This document shows positions 1-9,261 of a stretch of DNA of 64,000 bases, in pieces (positions within the stretch are counted from its first letter, which is position 1; the number at the start of each line of letters is the position of its first letter). The translations under genes and the position numbers were made by a program. Under the pieces are notes generated by a model. It did no database searches, was not told where the DNA came from, and saw only the letters and a program-made list of their open reading frames with translations. The DNA is from Verrucomicrobiia bacterium (GTDB taxonomy: Bacteria > Verrucomicrobiota > Verrucomicrobiia > Limisphaerales > JADLHS01): NCBI GenBank assembly GCA_026125285.1, contig JAHCLO010000032.1, forward strand, positions 1-64,000, written 5' to 3'.

Positions 1-1602
1 GTGGCCATTCGCGCCGCGTTCAAGGCGGTGATGGATGGCAAACAGGTCGCGGTGCTGGTGCCGACCACCGTGCTGGCGCAGCAGCATTTCAATGTGTTCC
101 GCGAACGCATGGCCGATTATCCCGTGCGGCTCGAACTGCTCTCCCGTTTCCGCACCCGGCGGCAACAGCAGCGGGTCGTGTCGGACCTGGCGAATGGGAG
201 CGTGGACATCGTCATCGGCACGCACCGGCTGATTCAGGAGGACATTGCGTTCAAGGACCTTGGCCTGGTGGTGATTGACGAGGAGCAACGCTTCGGCGTG
301 TTACACAAGGAAAAGTTCAAACGCCTGCGCACCCTGGTGGACGTGCTTACCCTCAGCGCGACGCCGATTCCGCGCACGCTGTATCTCGCGCTCACCGGCG
401 CGCGAGACATGAGTACCATTCAAACGCCGCCACACGACCGCCTGCCCGTCGAAACCATCGTGACCGAGTACGACGAACGCATCATTCGCGACGCCATCCA
501 ACGCGAGTTGAATCGTGGCGGGCAGGTGTTCTTCCTGCACAACCGCGTGATGACGATTCAAACGATGCAGCAAAAGCTCCAGCAACTCGTCCCGCACGCC
601 CGCATCGTCGTGGGTCACGGCCAGATGCATGCGGACGATCTGGAGGAAGTGATGACTCGGTTTGTGGATGGTGATGCGGACGTGCTGCTCTCCACGACGA
701 TCATTGAGAGCGGCCTCGATATTCCAAACGCGAACACCATCATCATTGACCGCGCGGATCGGTTCGGGTTGAGCGATCTCTACCAGTTGCGCGGGCGCGT
801 GGGCCGTTACAAGCATCAGGCTTACGCGTATCTGTTGCTGCCGCGGCACGCGCGATTGTTGACCGACGTGCGCAAGCGCATCAGCGCCATGAAGCAATAC
901 TCGACGCTCGGCAGCGGATTCAAAATCGCCATGCGCGACCTGGAGATTCGCGGCGCGGGCAATTTACTCGGCGCGGAACAAAGTGGCCACATCACGGCGG
1001 TGGGCTTCGAATTGTACTGTCAGTTGCTCAAGCAAAGCGTCGGAGCGCTCAAGGGCGAAAGAGTGAAGCCGCGGGTCGAGGTGGCGGTGCGGCTTGATTT
1101 TCTGGACATGCACGCCTCGGGCGAAGTGGCTCCGGATGTAGGGCAGACATTCTGGTCTGCCGGTTCGGGCGACTTTCCAGTCGCCCGTTTCCGAAACACG
1201 GAACTGGAAAGTCCCGTGAACCGGCAAGCTGGCAAGCCTGCCCTACCGCGCCCGGCCACCGCCGCGCTCCCGCATAGCTACGTTCCCGAGGCGCAACATC
1301 GCATCGAGATTTACCGCAAGCTCGCGCAGGCCACGGACAAAGCCGCGCTGGAAGCTTTTCAGAAGGAGTTGCGCGACCGCTTTGGTCCGCCGCCGCCACC
1401 GGTCGAGCTGTTGCTGGCCGTCACTGACCTAAAGCTGCTCGCGGGCGAAAGAAACGTGACCGTGATTGAAGTGAAGGAGGATAAGTTGATGCTCACGCGG
1501 CACAATGACTTCATCACCCTGGGCGGCAAGTTCCCGCGCCTGACCAAACCGGACGCCAAGGGCCGCGTGAAGGAAATCAAACGGCTGCTGCTGGCTTTGT
1601 GA
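1..1602 (+). CDS. mfd: Transcription-repair coupling factor Mfd, C-terminal part
   Basis: The gene enters from outside the window, so its N-terminus (UvrB-like, RNA-polymerase-binding regions and the Walker A site) is missing. The visible 533 residues begin in the DNA translocase: the DEEQ box of motif II lies near residue 94, SATPIPRTL near 120, and QLRGRVGR near 263 in the second RecA lobe. The C-terminal D7-like domain follows from about residue 420. Mfd removes RNA polymerase stalled at lesions and recruits UvrA. Oddly, residues about 380-416 come from a palindromic repeat inserted in frame between the translocase and the C-terminal domain. The family assignment is firm; the insertion is read directly from sequence. 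Confidence 0.96.
   Translation: MAIRAAFKAVMDGKQVAVLVPTTVLAQQHFNVFRERMADYPVRLELLSRFRTRRQQQRVVSDLANGSVDIVIGTHRLIQEDIAFKDLGLVVIDEEQRFGVLHKEKFKRLRTLVDVLTLSATPIPRTLYLALTGARDMSTIQTPPHDRLPVETIVTEYDERIIRDAIQRELNRGGQVFFLHNRVMTIQTMQQKLQQLVPHARIVVGHGQMHADDLEEVMTRFVDGDADVLLSTTIIESGLDIPNANTIIIDRADRFGLSDLYQLRGRVGRYKHQAYAYLLLPRHARLLTDVRKRISAMKQYSTLGSGFKIAMRDLEIRGAGNLLGAEQSGHITAVGFELYCQLLKQSVGALKGERVKPRVEVAVRLDFLDMHASGEVAPDVGQTFWSAGSGDFPVARFRNTELESPVNRQAGKPALPRPATAALPHSYVPEAQHRIEIYRKLAQATDKAALEAFQKELRDRFGPPPPPVELLLAVTDLKLLAGERNVTVIEVKEDKLMLTRHNDFITLGGKFPRLTKPDAKGRVKEIKRLLLAL
1138..1246. repeat. 109-bp imperfect palindromic repeat inside mfd
   Basis: The two arms are inverted copies of one another. Both start (read inward) with GTAGGGCAG, then GCCGGTTC, then GACTTTCCAG, at similar spacing, with variable bases between the blocks. 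The element lies inside an open reading frame and is translated through without a stop or frame change, adding about 36 residues to Mfd. It looks like a dispersed palindromic element of the REP/RPE kind; that it is dispersed elsewhere in this genome is inference, since no second copy lies in this window. Confidence 0.8.
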
Positions 1603-2331
1603 ACCAAACGGAGTGCCTGCTTTTGACTCGGCGCGAGGCCGCGCCATGAACGGAGCGCGGGACGCTGAGGGCGGCAATCTCATTGTCCCCACCATGAATC
1701 GGAGCGCAGAATTGCAGTCGGTCTTGAGGCTGGCGGTGCTCCAAAGCCGGTCACAGACTGATGCTCGGTTCCCGGTCCATTCGCCCCACGCGCTGGACAG
1801 TGGCGGTGTAGCGTCTCCATATTTTGCCCTCGTTGGTCTTGGTTTCCCGATGTGCGCTGGCCCGTAGCTGAGTTCACTGGGACGCCCGGGTTCCTGAATT
1901 GAAATGCTTGCCCGAATAGGCTGAATGTTTTTTGTTTCAGAACGCAAGATGCCACTCGGCCAGATCGTCCCACATGCGGCAATGGGTTGCCGCCGCGTCA
2001 CTCTCCCTTCCGCAATATGTGCAGGCGATCACGAGGTGTGCCGCAGAGGAGATACTGGCCGCCAGGAGCATTTTCTGGAACGGCAGCAGGCAATGCCAGT
2101 AATTCTAATGTCGAGCAAGCAATTGGGTGCGGCACCCCACCCGCGATGCGTTGATTGCAAACCTACCGACCACGGATGTGGAGCGACTGCGGCTGGTTGG
2201 GACGACACAACCGCTCCGGGCCAGAACTGGAATTGGTCCAGACCAAGTCGCGGCACGCCTTCCGCAGTCTCCGGCCAGCCATCGAACGGCGGCGAATTAA
2301 GGCTCGACACGCCCGGCACGCCCGCGAGAGG
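1603..2331. other. 729-bp region without a convincing gene
   Basis: Between mfd and the next lipoprotein gene no frame looks like a protein gene. A short open frame at 1613-1867 is low-complexity and rich in Arg/Ser/Ala, with no recognisable domain. Frames running in from 1925 and 2155 lack plausible starts. The stretch probably holds decayed or repeat-derived sequence. Confidence 0.45.
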
Positions 2332-3831
2332 ATGTCATCGTCACCAAAGAATATGCGCCGAAAAGCCAGACTATCCCGGAGTTCTCTGTACTGCATTTGC
2401 GTTGTGGCGGCTGCCTGGATTCACCCGGGCTGCAAACCGAAGGAGGCGACCATCCCGCCAAATCAGCCGCACGATTCCAGCAACGTCACGATCCAGACGG
2501 AACTGCAACGAGCGGTGGATTTGCCGCTCGTGCATGACCCCTCGCAACGGCCGCTCCCAGTAAGCCGGCCCGCTGCGGACGCGCGCCGATGGGCCTTGCA
2601 GGCGCTGGAGGACGGTTACCGCAAGTCGGGGCGGACGAACTTGCTATGGGATGCGACCGTTCAACAGGCGTTCGCGGCCTACGTGGATTACAGCCGGCTA
2701 AACACCACGAACTGGCCGGCACTCAAGGCGGCGTTGGCAAGGATACCGGACGAGTGTGACGATGCCATGATCCAGTATATGCGAGTGCGGTATCGAGAGC
2801 AGAGCGAATCCAAAGACGCCACGACGCTGGAGTTCCTTCGCGCCCAGGAAGCCTTGCAGCGCAGCGAACACCATCCGGCCTTCACGTTCATGGCGGGATT
2901 GCGGGCCGTCCAGTCGCTCGGCGCCGGCCAGTCCAACGCCGGTGCCAACCGGATTACCTGGACCACGATCTGTCTGCAAGACCTGGCGCGCGATACCAAC
3001 GCGCCTGTGGACGAAGTCTTCAATGCCGCCAACCAGTGGGTTGAATTCAGGCGCGGAAAAGCCTGGACCGACTATGTCACCAGGGACCTCCTGCCCATCC
3101 TGGAACAAGGTTGGGGGCACACGGAGCGGTGGTTCCGTTTTCGTGGCCGGACGGAAATTCGGTTTGCCTGGGGCGAACGCGGTGGAGGTTACGCCAACAC
3201 GGTTCCCGAAGCCGGCTGGGAAGGTTTCCGGCAACACCTTGAGCAAGCCGAGGGTTTCCTTGCCAAGGCCTGGCAGATGAATACCAACGCCGCCGAAACT
3301 GCTTACTTGATTATGCGGGTGGAACTTGGCCAGGGCCGCAGCCGGCCCAGAATGGAAACCTGGTTCAACCGTGCGATGTCGCTGAACACCAATTTCTATG
3401 ACGCTGCTTCCCTGATGTCATTCTACCTCGAACCCAGATGGTACGGTTCGGAAGCTGCCGCGCTAAAATTCGCTCGTTCGTGTGCGACTTCCCCGCAGTG
3501 GGGTGGCCAGGTGCCGTTGGTGCTGGCGGATCTTCACCGCAGTCTCGCGCGCTACTACAGTCTGAGCAATTCCCCGGCGTATTGGCATCGGCCGGCGGTC
3601 TGGCGCGATGTCCAAGCCTCATACGAACGGTTTTTTGCCTTGAACCCCGAGGCGGTGAACTGGCGGCACAATTACGCCAAAGATGCCTATGACTGCGGCC
3701 AGTACGCTGAATTCCTCCAGCAAGCCAAGCGGTTCACTGCTGGGACCAATCACACGTTCTTTGGCGGAACCGAAAAATTTCTGGAAATGCTCGAACGGGC
3801 CTCTGCCGCCACCGCCCGGGCCTCGCCGTAA
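2332..3831 (+). CDS. Putative exported lipoprotein, function unknown
   Basis: 499 residues from the ATG at 2332. The start was chosen because it gives a basic N-region (KNMRRKARLSR), a hydrophobic stretch and a Cys after WIHPG that resembles a lipobox; an ATG at 2353 is equally possible. The frame stays open upstream to 2155, but that extension is Arg-rich and has no signal. The body is rich in Trp, Tyr, Asn and Ala. Its C-terminal half has tandem helix-like blocks (AWQMNTNAAETAYLIMR, FNRAMSLNTNFYDAASLM, FALNPEAVNWRHNYAKDAY), which suggest TPR-like repeats. I do not recognise a named family. It may bind partners in the periplasm. Confidence 0.7.
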   Translation: MSSSPKNMRRKARLSRSSLYCICVVAAAWIHPGCKPKEATIPPNQPHDSSNVTIQTELQRAVDLPLVHDPSQRPLPVSRPAADARRWALQALEDGYRKSGRTNLLWDATVQQAFAAYVDYSRLNTTNWPALKAALARIPDECDDAMIQYMRVRYREQSESKDATTLEFLRAQEALQRSEHHPAFTFMAGLRAVQSLGAGQSNAGANRITWTTICLQDLARDTNAPVDEVFNAANQWVEFRRGKAWTDYVTRDLLPILEQGWGHTERWFRFRGRTEIRFAWGERGGGYANTVPEAGWEGFRQHLEQAEGFLAKAWQMNTNAAETAYLIMRVELGQGRSRPRMETWFNRAMSLNTNFYDAASLMSFYLEPRWYGSEAAALKFARSCATSPQWGGQVPLVLADLHRSLARYYSLSNSPAYWHRPAVWRDVQASYERFFALNPEAVNWRHNYAKDAYDCGQYAEFLQQAKRFTAGTNHTFFGGTEKFLEMLERASAATARASP

Positions 3832-3959
3832 AGATCGCATCGTTTAGCCGAACAAGTTCGCTGGTCGGGAAACGGCTTAACTCGCCGTAACGTGACCCGG
3901 GGACGAATGCCACATTGCTTGTTTGCAGAAGGCCGTTATGCTCAGACGCAACCAATCCC

Positions 3960-5111
3960 ATGTGGATGACTCTCCTCTACAGCAGTACTGCCATAGCCTT
4001 TCTGGCGATGACCCTTCTCACGCTTTGGCACCTCCGTTGGGTGCGGCGTTTGCCGGCGCTGAAATCGCTTCCGACAACGCCAGCCGAAACCCGGTTCAAA
4101 TGCTCCGTAGTCATCGCCGCGCGGGATGAATCGGCGCGCATCGGGCAAGCCATTCGCCGCTTGCTCGCGCGGCGTGACGTAGAACTCGAAGTCATTGTTG
4201 TGGATGATCGGTCCACTGATGGCACGAGCGAAATCCTCCAACGATTGGCCCGGGAAGACGCGCGGGTGCGGGTCAAGCGCGTGGACGTGTTGCCGGAAGA
4301 CTGGCTGGGCAAATGCCACGCCTGCCACGTCGGCGCGAGCGCGGCCACGGGCGACTGGCTTCTGTTCACGGACGCCGATTGCTGGCTCAAGCCGGATGTG
4401 ATCGCCCGTGCTCTGGCCGTGGCGGAACGTGACCAGGCTGATCACGTCACGCTGATTTCCGGACTGGATGGCGGCAGTGTTGGCTTGAGAGCGGCGCACC
4501 TGCTGTTCCTGATCAGTCTGGCGAACTGGATTTCCGGCGTGAATCGCGATCGGCCCAAGTCGCACCTGGGCATTGGCGCATTCAACCTGGTCCGCGCGGC
4601 GGCGTATCGTCAATGCGGCGGCTACGAGGCGCTGCGCCTGACCGTGGTGGACGATGTGAAACTGGGCCTGCTCCTGCGCCGCGCCGGCAAACGCACGCGC
4701 GCGTTCATCGGCGGCGACGACGTGGAATGTCACTGGGGCCGCACGGCCTGGGGCACGGTGAAACTCATGGAGAAGAACTATTTCGCGGCGGTGGATTACC
4801 GGACCGGATTGGTGCTGGCGGGAAGCGTGTTTGTGCTGCTGGTCTTCGCCCTTCTCGCGCTCGGTCTGGTGTCTGGAACGCTGCCCGGAATCGCCGCCGC
4901 GCTGTCGCCGCTGTCACTGGTTCTGCCCGCCGCCATCCTGGCGCGACGACTCCGCTGGCCGTGGGCGGTGGCGGTTTGCGTGCCGTTCATGTTTCCATTG
5001 TTCCTCTTTTCCGTGCTCAACTCGACCTTCGTCACGCTGCGCCAGGGCGGCATCCGCTGGCGCGAGACGTTCTATCCGTTGGAATCGTTGCGCGGGGGGA
5101 ACGTGCGGTAA
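3960..5111 (+). CDS. Membrane glycosyltransferase family 2 protein
   Basis: 383 residues from the ATG at 3960, which opens directly onto an N-terminal membrane helix (TLLYSSTAIAFLAMTLL). The GT-A fold is clear: VIVVDDRSTDGT near residue 80, FTDADC near 140 as the metal-binding DxD equivalent, and VDDVKLG near 225 as the acceptor-side acidic motif. At least two C-terminal helices follow (AGSVFVLLVFALLALGLV; WAVAVCVPFMFPLFLF). The layout resembles CrtQ/HpnB-like enzymes, which add sugars to lipid or carotenoid acceptors at the inner membrane. The substrate cannot be read from sequence, and no hopanoid or carotenoid genes are adjacent. Confidence 0.85.
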   Translation: MWMTLLYSSTAIAFLAMTLLTLWHLRWVRRLPALKSLPTTPAETRFKCSVVIAARDESARIGQAIRRLLARRDVELEVIVVDDRSTDGTSEILQRLAREDARVRVKRVDVLPEDWLGKCHACHVGASAATGDWLLFTDADCWLKPDVIARALAVAERDQADHVTLISGLDGGSVGLRAAHLLFLISLANWISGVNRDRPKSHLGIGAFNLVRAAAYRQCGGYEALRLTVVDDVKLGLLLRRAGKRTRAFIGGDDVECHWGRTAWGTVKLMEKNYFAAVDYRTGLVLAGSVFVLLVFALLALGLVSGTLPGIAAALSPLSLVLPAAILARRLRWPWAVAVCVPFMFPLFLFSVLNSTFVTLRQGGIRWRETFYPLESLRGGNVR

Positions 5112-5200
5112 TGGGTAGGCGGGAGCAGTCGCGGAAGCAAAGTGGAAGGAAACAGAGAAAACTATCTCAATCGGCTGGGGTGCATGCAGCCTGTTTGGGA

Positions 5201-5536
5201 TTAGTGGCCATCTTGTGACAAAACATTTCTGAGAACCCCCAATGCGATAATAGCGAGAGGTGACAGCGTCACAGCGAATAATACCAGAGGCAGTGCTGCA
5301 ACCCCGCGTTGAGAATCTCTCCAGTGGGTGACCGCTTTGACCATCTCATTCATACTTATCGCTACGGCCACAAGGACAACAGGAATTGTCATGCAGAGCA
5401 CCATGCCGCCTCGTCCCTCATCTAGGGGATCAGCGACAGCCAAGTAAATAAATGGCAGCCAATACACGAGGACAACGACCCCAGCACAATACGCCAGTGT
5501 TTTGGTCGAATAAGCGTGTCCTTCAAATGTGCTCAT
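5201..5536 (-). CDS. Small three-helix membrane protein, unknown
   Basis: 111 residues from the ATG at 5536; a TTG four codons upstream would give four extra residues. Three hydrophobic segments are visible: LAYCAGVVVLVYWLPFIYLAV, MVLCMTIPVVLVAVAISM and LPLVLFAVTLSPLAIIALGVL. No known domain is recognised. It is transcribed alone, convergent with the upstream glycosyltransferase gene. The regular hydrophobic pattern supports real coding over chance. Confidence 0.5.
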   Translation of the reverse strand: MSTFEGHAYSTKTLAYCAGVVVLVYWLPFIYLAVADPLDEGRGGMVLCMTIPVVLVAVAISMNEMVKAVTHWRDSQRGVAALPLVLFAVTLSPLAIIALGVLRNVLSQDGH

Positions 5537-5666
5537 ACTGTCGCCCAATAGGCATCAGGCCGCGACATTTGCAGCCCAGTCTGTTTCACGAATCGGACTT
5601 TGCGCTCGGGGAAAATCCCTGTCCAGAGAAATCAAGTTCTGCGCGATAATCGCAGTCCAACGGTTT

Positions 5667-5825
5667 CCTCTCATTAGCGCCCGGCTTTAGCCGGGTGAAG
5701 CAAGCGTTCATGTTGGGGAAACGGTTTTAACCGTTTTGATTCCCTCGCGCGAGGCCAAGCCGTTGAAACGGCTTGGCGTCCCTCTCACCGCAGACACCGG
5801 GCTGAAGCCCGGTGCTAATGAGAGG
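5667..5825. repeat. Palindromic intergenic repeat, about 159 bp
   Basis: The ends are inverted copies: CCTCTCATTAGC at the left and GCTAATGAGAGG at the right. Each is followed inward by a small hairpin (GCCCGGCTTTAGCCGGG at the left; CACCGGGCTGAAGCCCGGTG at the right). Two further hairpins lie inside, around AAACGGTTTTAACCGTTT and AGCCGTTGAAACGGCT. It occupies the intergenic space between two minus-strand genes. Nested hairpins of this sort are typical of dispersed REP/BIME-like repeats. Confidence 0.75.
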
Positions 5826-5893
5826 TTGCGACAAACACAGTAAGGCCAAAGGTGATCTTTCGCTTGGACCGCAATAGGTGTCTGACCGAAACC

Positions 5894-7708
5894 TCACCAC
5901 CCGAGCGGACGCCCTTTGTTCTGTTCCTCCAGCCATTTCATCAGTGGTTGGAAGTACGCAATCATGGCCGAGCCATCCATCTTGCGGCTGCCGGTGAACG
6001 CTTCCAGCGCGTCGGGCCACGGTTTGGATGCGCCCATTGCAAGCATCTCGTTCAGGCGCTTGCCGACTTCCTTATTACCGTAGAACGAGCAGCGGTGCAG
6101 CGGGCCTTTCCATCCCGACTGTTCAGCGGCGGCTTTGTAGAACTGGAACTGGAGAATGCGCGCCAGGAAATAGCGGGCATAAGGCGTGTTGCCTGGGATG
6201 TGATACTTGGCGCCGGGATCAAAGGCGGTTGCCGGACGCTCCGCCGGTGGGACGATGCCTTGATAGCGCAGGCGCAACGCGGTCCAAGCGGCTTGATATT
6301 CCTCCGGTTTGGTTTCGCCGCTGAAAACGCCCCAGCGCCATTTGTCCATCAGCAAACCGAAGGGCAGGAACGCCACTTTGTCCAACGCCTGCTGCAAGAG
6401 CAGGCCGAGGTCCTTGTCCGCGCTGGGCACTTGCGACGCGTCCAGCAATCCGATTTGCACCAGATACTCGGGCGTGATGGACAGCGCGATGAAATCGCCG
6501 ATGGCTTCATGGAATCCGTCGTGCGCGCCGTTCAGGTAAAGGAACGGCTGCTGGTTGTAGGCGCGCTGGTAATAGTTGTGGCCGAGTTCGTGATGAATCA
6601 CCACGAAGTCGTCGGCGTTGACCTTGATGCACATCTTGATGCGAAGGTCGTCCTTGTTGTCAATGTCCCACGCCGACGCATGGCAAACCACTTCGCGGTC
6701 CTGCGGCTTGGTGAATTGCGAACGCTCCCAAAACGTGTCGGGCAGGGCGGGCAATCCCAGCGACGTGTAGAACGCTTCGCCGACCTTCACCATTTTGATG
6801 GGATCGTAGCCCTTGGCCGTGAGCAGCGCGGTGAGATTGTAGCCGATGTCGCCCACGCCCTTCGGCGCGACGAGATCGTAGATGTTACCCCATTCCTGCG
6901 CCCACATGTTGCCGAGCAAATCGGCGCGGATGGGGCCGGTGGCGGGCTGAACCTTGGCGCCGTAGTGCTCGCTCAATTTGGCGCGGACGTAACAATGCAA
7001 CTGGTCGTAGAGCGGTTTGACCTGCAGCCACAGCCGGTCCATCTCGCGGGAGAATTCCTCGGCGGACATGTCGTAGCCAGAACGCCACATCGCGCCGACG
7101 TCGCTAAAGCCGAGTTCCTCTGCACCCTCGTTGGCAATGCTGACCATGCGTGCGTAATCGTTGCGCATCGGTGCGCCGACGTTGTCATTCCAACTTGTCC
7201 ACATCTCCTTGAGTTTGGCGGGATCGCGCACCGTGCCCATCGCCGCCTCGATGTCCGAGCCGTTGATCGGTTTGCCGTCGAGCGTGCCTTTGCCTTTGCC
7301 ATACTGCGACTGCAATCGCGTGGCGAGCGTACTAAGTTCATTCGCCGCACCGGGCTTCTCGGGAGCGGGAAGGACAATGCCCTGTTTCAGAAAATCGAGC
7401 TTCCGCCGCACGTCGAAGGACAGTCCTTTGACGCCATCAAACTTCGCCGCGCCCTTGGCGAAGCGCACGCTGAGTTCCGTGCGGCGCGCGCCGAATTCCG
7501 CAGCCAGCGCGTCGGTATCCTCGGTGATGTAAGTGGCGTTGATCCACTCGGCGCGATTGGCGAGCACTGAAAGATCGGCGAGTTCCTTCTCCGCCTGGGT
7601 CACAAAAGCTTCGGCCTTGGCGATTTCACTCTGCGAGTCTTGGGCCAGTACCGGAGCGGAGAACACGAGGGCCACAGCCAGCGCGACACGGAAGATTAAG
7701 TTGCTCAT
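5894..7708 (-). CDS. Peptidase M2 family metallopeptidase (ACE-like)
   Basis: 604 residues from the ATG at 7708, chosen because it gives a clean signal peptide (NLIFRVALAVALVFSAPVLAQ). The zinc site HHELGH lies near residue 371 and the third ligand is in FHEAIGD about 25 residues downstream, as in angiotensin-converting enzyme and bacterial M2 dipeptidyl carboxypeptidases. The MWRSGYDM block near residue 207 is also characteristic. The predicted role is release of C-terminal dipeptides from peptides outside the cytoplasm. Length matches single-domain bacterial M2 enzymes. It appears monocistronic. Confidence 0.93.
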   Translation of the reverse strand: MSNLIFRVALAVALVFSAPVLAQDSQSEIAKAEAFVTQAEKELADLSVLANRAEWINATYITEDTDALAAEFGARRTELSVRFAKGAAKFDGVKGLSFDVRRKLDFLKQGIVLPAPEKPGAANELSTLATRLQSQYGKGKGTLDGKPINGSDIEAAMGTVRDPAKLKEMWTSWNDNVGAPMRNDYARMVSIANEGAEELGFSDVGAMWRSGYDMSAEEFSREMDRLWLQVKPLYDQLHCYVRAKLSEHYGAKVQPATGPIRADLLGNMWAQEWGNIYDLVAPKGVGDIGYNLTALLTAKGYDPIKMVKVGEAFYTSLGLPALPDTFWERSQFTKPQDREVVCHASAWDIDNKDDLRIKMCIKVNADDFVVIHHELGHNYYQRAYNQQPFLYLNGAHDGFHEAIGDFIALSITPEYLVQIGLLDASQVPSADKDLGLLLQQALDKVAFLPFGLLMDKWRWGVFSGETKPEEYQAAWTALRLRYQGIVPPAERPATAFDPGAKYHIPGNTPYARYFLARILQFQFYKAAAEQSGWKGPLHRCSFYGNKEVGKRLNEMLAMGASKPWPDALEAFTGSRKMDGSAMIAYFQPLMKWLEEQNKGRPLGW

Positions 7709-7757
7709 GTGGCGAGCGTAGTCCGGCGGATTCAGGCCGGTCAAGCAGGGGAAACTG

Positions 7758-7853
7758 CGGAGTGCGGCTGTGTTGCAGACCAGCCGCAGCCTGGTGAAAC
7801 TGGATGCAGCAACAACGTGCTGCGGCTGGTGCTCTGCACACAGCCGCGCTCCG
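7758..7853. repeat. 96-bp imperfect palindrome between two minus-strand genes
   Basis: The left arm begins CGGAGTGCGGCTGTGT and ends CCAGCCGCAG. The reverse complement of the right arm begins CGGAGCGCGGCTGTGT and also ends CCAGCCGCAG, with a loop of about 30 bases between. It could form a long hairpin in the RNA. It differs in sequence from the palindromes at 1138 and 5667, so it is a separate repeat family. Confidence 0.75.
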
Positions 7854-7864
7854 ATTTAGTTGGC

Positions 7865-9136
7865 TCAAACCGCCTTGCTGTAAATCTTCTGAAATGCTCT
7901 CTCGCCGCGATGCGGATCAACAATCGTGATGCCGTCCTCGCCGAAGCGCGCAGTGACAGGTGCGCCTTTGCCTTCGCCCAGGTATTTGAAATTCAAATCC
8001 CGCACGATGCGCGCGGCGTGAACAATGGCCACCACGATGCGCGCGTCTTCGGCCGTGGGATAAACGTCCGCCACAGCTTCGCGGGGTTCCATCAGGAATT
8101 TCATCCGGCAAATCGCCACGAGTCCGGCGATGATGCTGTCCACGCCGTAGCCGACGTAGGCTGGCGAGCCGTCGGGACGATTCACGTCGCGGGTGAAGTG
8201 ATTGTTGTTCGTGCGCGAACCGCCGCCGGCGTTCCACCAACGCAAGCCGCGATACTGTTGGTCGCTTTCCACTTTGCCGTCCGCACCGACGATTTCATGG
8301 CCTTGATTCACCGGGCCTTCAAAGTCCGAGGGCGTGATCCAGTTGTTGTGGAAGTTGATGCTCATGCCATTGGCGAAATCCACGCGCACCTGCACGGCGT
8401 CGTAAGCGTTGATGCCGTCGCGCACGAGACGTTTTTTCTGGCCGACCGCCGTGAGCGAAACGGGTTTGCTGTGGTAGTAATGCCAGATCAAATCCACCCA
8501 ATGCGGGCCGACGTAGCTAAAGGGATCGCTCGATTCGACCCACTTGAACGTGCTGGTGGAAACTTCGAGCGGCTCTTCGAGATAGGCTGTTCCGTAAAGC
8601 GGCGCGCCGATGCGTTTCTGAATGTCGTCGCGAATCCGGAGATGGTCGGGGTCGTAGCGTTTGTGCATGTCCACGGCCACCACCCGGTGCTGCTTCACCG
8701 CCAGTTCGATGATCTGGTCGGCCTCGGTGATATCGAGGCACAACGGCTTTTCGGTGAGGACGTGCGCGCCTCTTTCCAAACCAGCCAGAATCGGCTGCGT
8801 GTGCAGGTGGTCCGGCGTGGCCACCGCCATTACGTCGAGACCGGGGAAGTCGCACAAAATGTCGAGCCACGGTGTTGCGCCGAAATAACTTCTTGGGGCG
8901 TGCTGCGTGATGCGTGAAAAACATTCCGCGGCGCGTTTCGCCGAGGCCTCCGAGCGTGTGGCAACGGCCACCAGATCAAACTTCACGTCCGCGAAATCCC
9001 TTGCGTGATGATCGAGGCCCAGACGGGCGAGCTGGCCGGCAATGCCGAAGCGTTGAGCGTCGGCGTAGGCCCGGAGGTGGACGTCGCCGCCGAACATGCC
9101 GGCGCCGACCAGGGCGATTTTGATGGTGCGTTCCAT
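7865..9136 (-). CDS. Gfo/Idh/MocA family oxidoreductase
   Basis: 423 residues. The N-terminal Rossmann motif ALVGAGMFGGDVH binds NAD(P). Further family signs are VMAVATPDHLHTQPI, HVLTEKPLCLDI with the catalytic-region EKP near residue 130, and VAVDMHKRYDPDH in the substrate domain. No signal peptide is present, so it should be cytoplasmic, unlike the Tat-type homologue at 38162. Members oxidise or reduce sugars, inositols and related polyols; the substrate here is unknown. It is divergent from the DUF554 gene with about 125 bp between starts. Confidence 0.9.
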   Translation of the reverse strand: MERTIKIALVGAGMFGGDVHLRAYADAQRFGIAGQLARLGLDHHARDFADVKFDLVAVATRSEASAKRAAECFSRITQHAPRSYFGATPWLDILCDFPGLDVMAVATPDHLHTQPILAGLERGAHVLTEKPLCLDITEADQIIELAVKQHRVVAVDMHKRYDPDHLRIRDDIQKRIGAPLYGTAYLEEPLEVSTSTFKWVESSDPFSYVGPHWVDLIWHYYHSKPVSLTAVGQKKRLVRDGINAYDAVQVRVDFANGMSINFHNNWITPSDFEGPVNQGHEIVGADGKVESDQQYRGLRWWNAGGGSRTNNNHFTRDVNRPDGSPAYVGYGVDSIIAGLVAICRMKFLMEPREAVADVYPTAEDARIVVAIVHAARIVRDLNFKYLGEGKGAPVTARFGEDGITIVDPHRGERAFQKIYSKAV

Positions 9137-9261
9137 GTTAGTTCCGGGCTGGTGATTGACGGCGGTGAAGTTTGCCGCCCCGGTGCCGGGCGATGCAACC
9201 CATTTTACTGTCAGCCCACTTTCGGCTCGTCACGCGCCGGGCAGCATGATTGAGTCCCCGC

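Noticed and set aside
1613..1867. 84-codon open frame after mfd
   Set aside because: Low-complexity, no ribosome site, no domain; reads like repeat-derived sequence.
2155..2331. N-terminal extension of the lipoprotein at 2332
   Set aside because: Arg-rich and would place the signal sequence internally.
5852..7570. Long plus-strand open frame (572 codons) opposite the M2 peptidase
   Set aside because: Antisense shadow of a clear gene in GC-rich DNA; composition is Val/Arg/His-rich with no domain.
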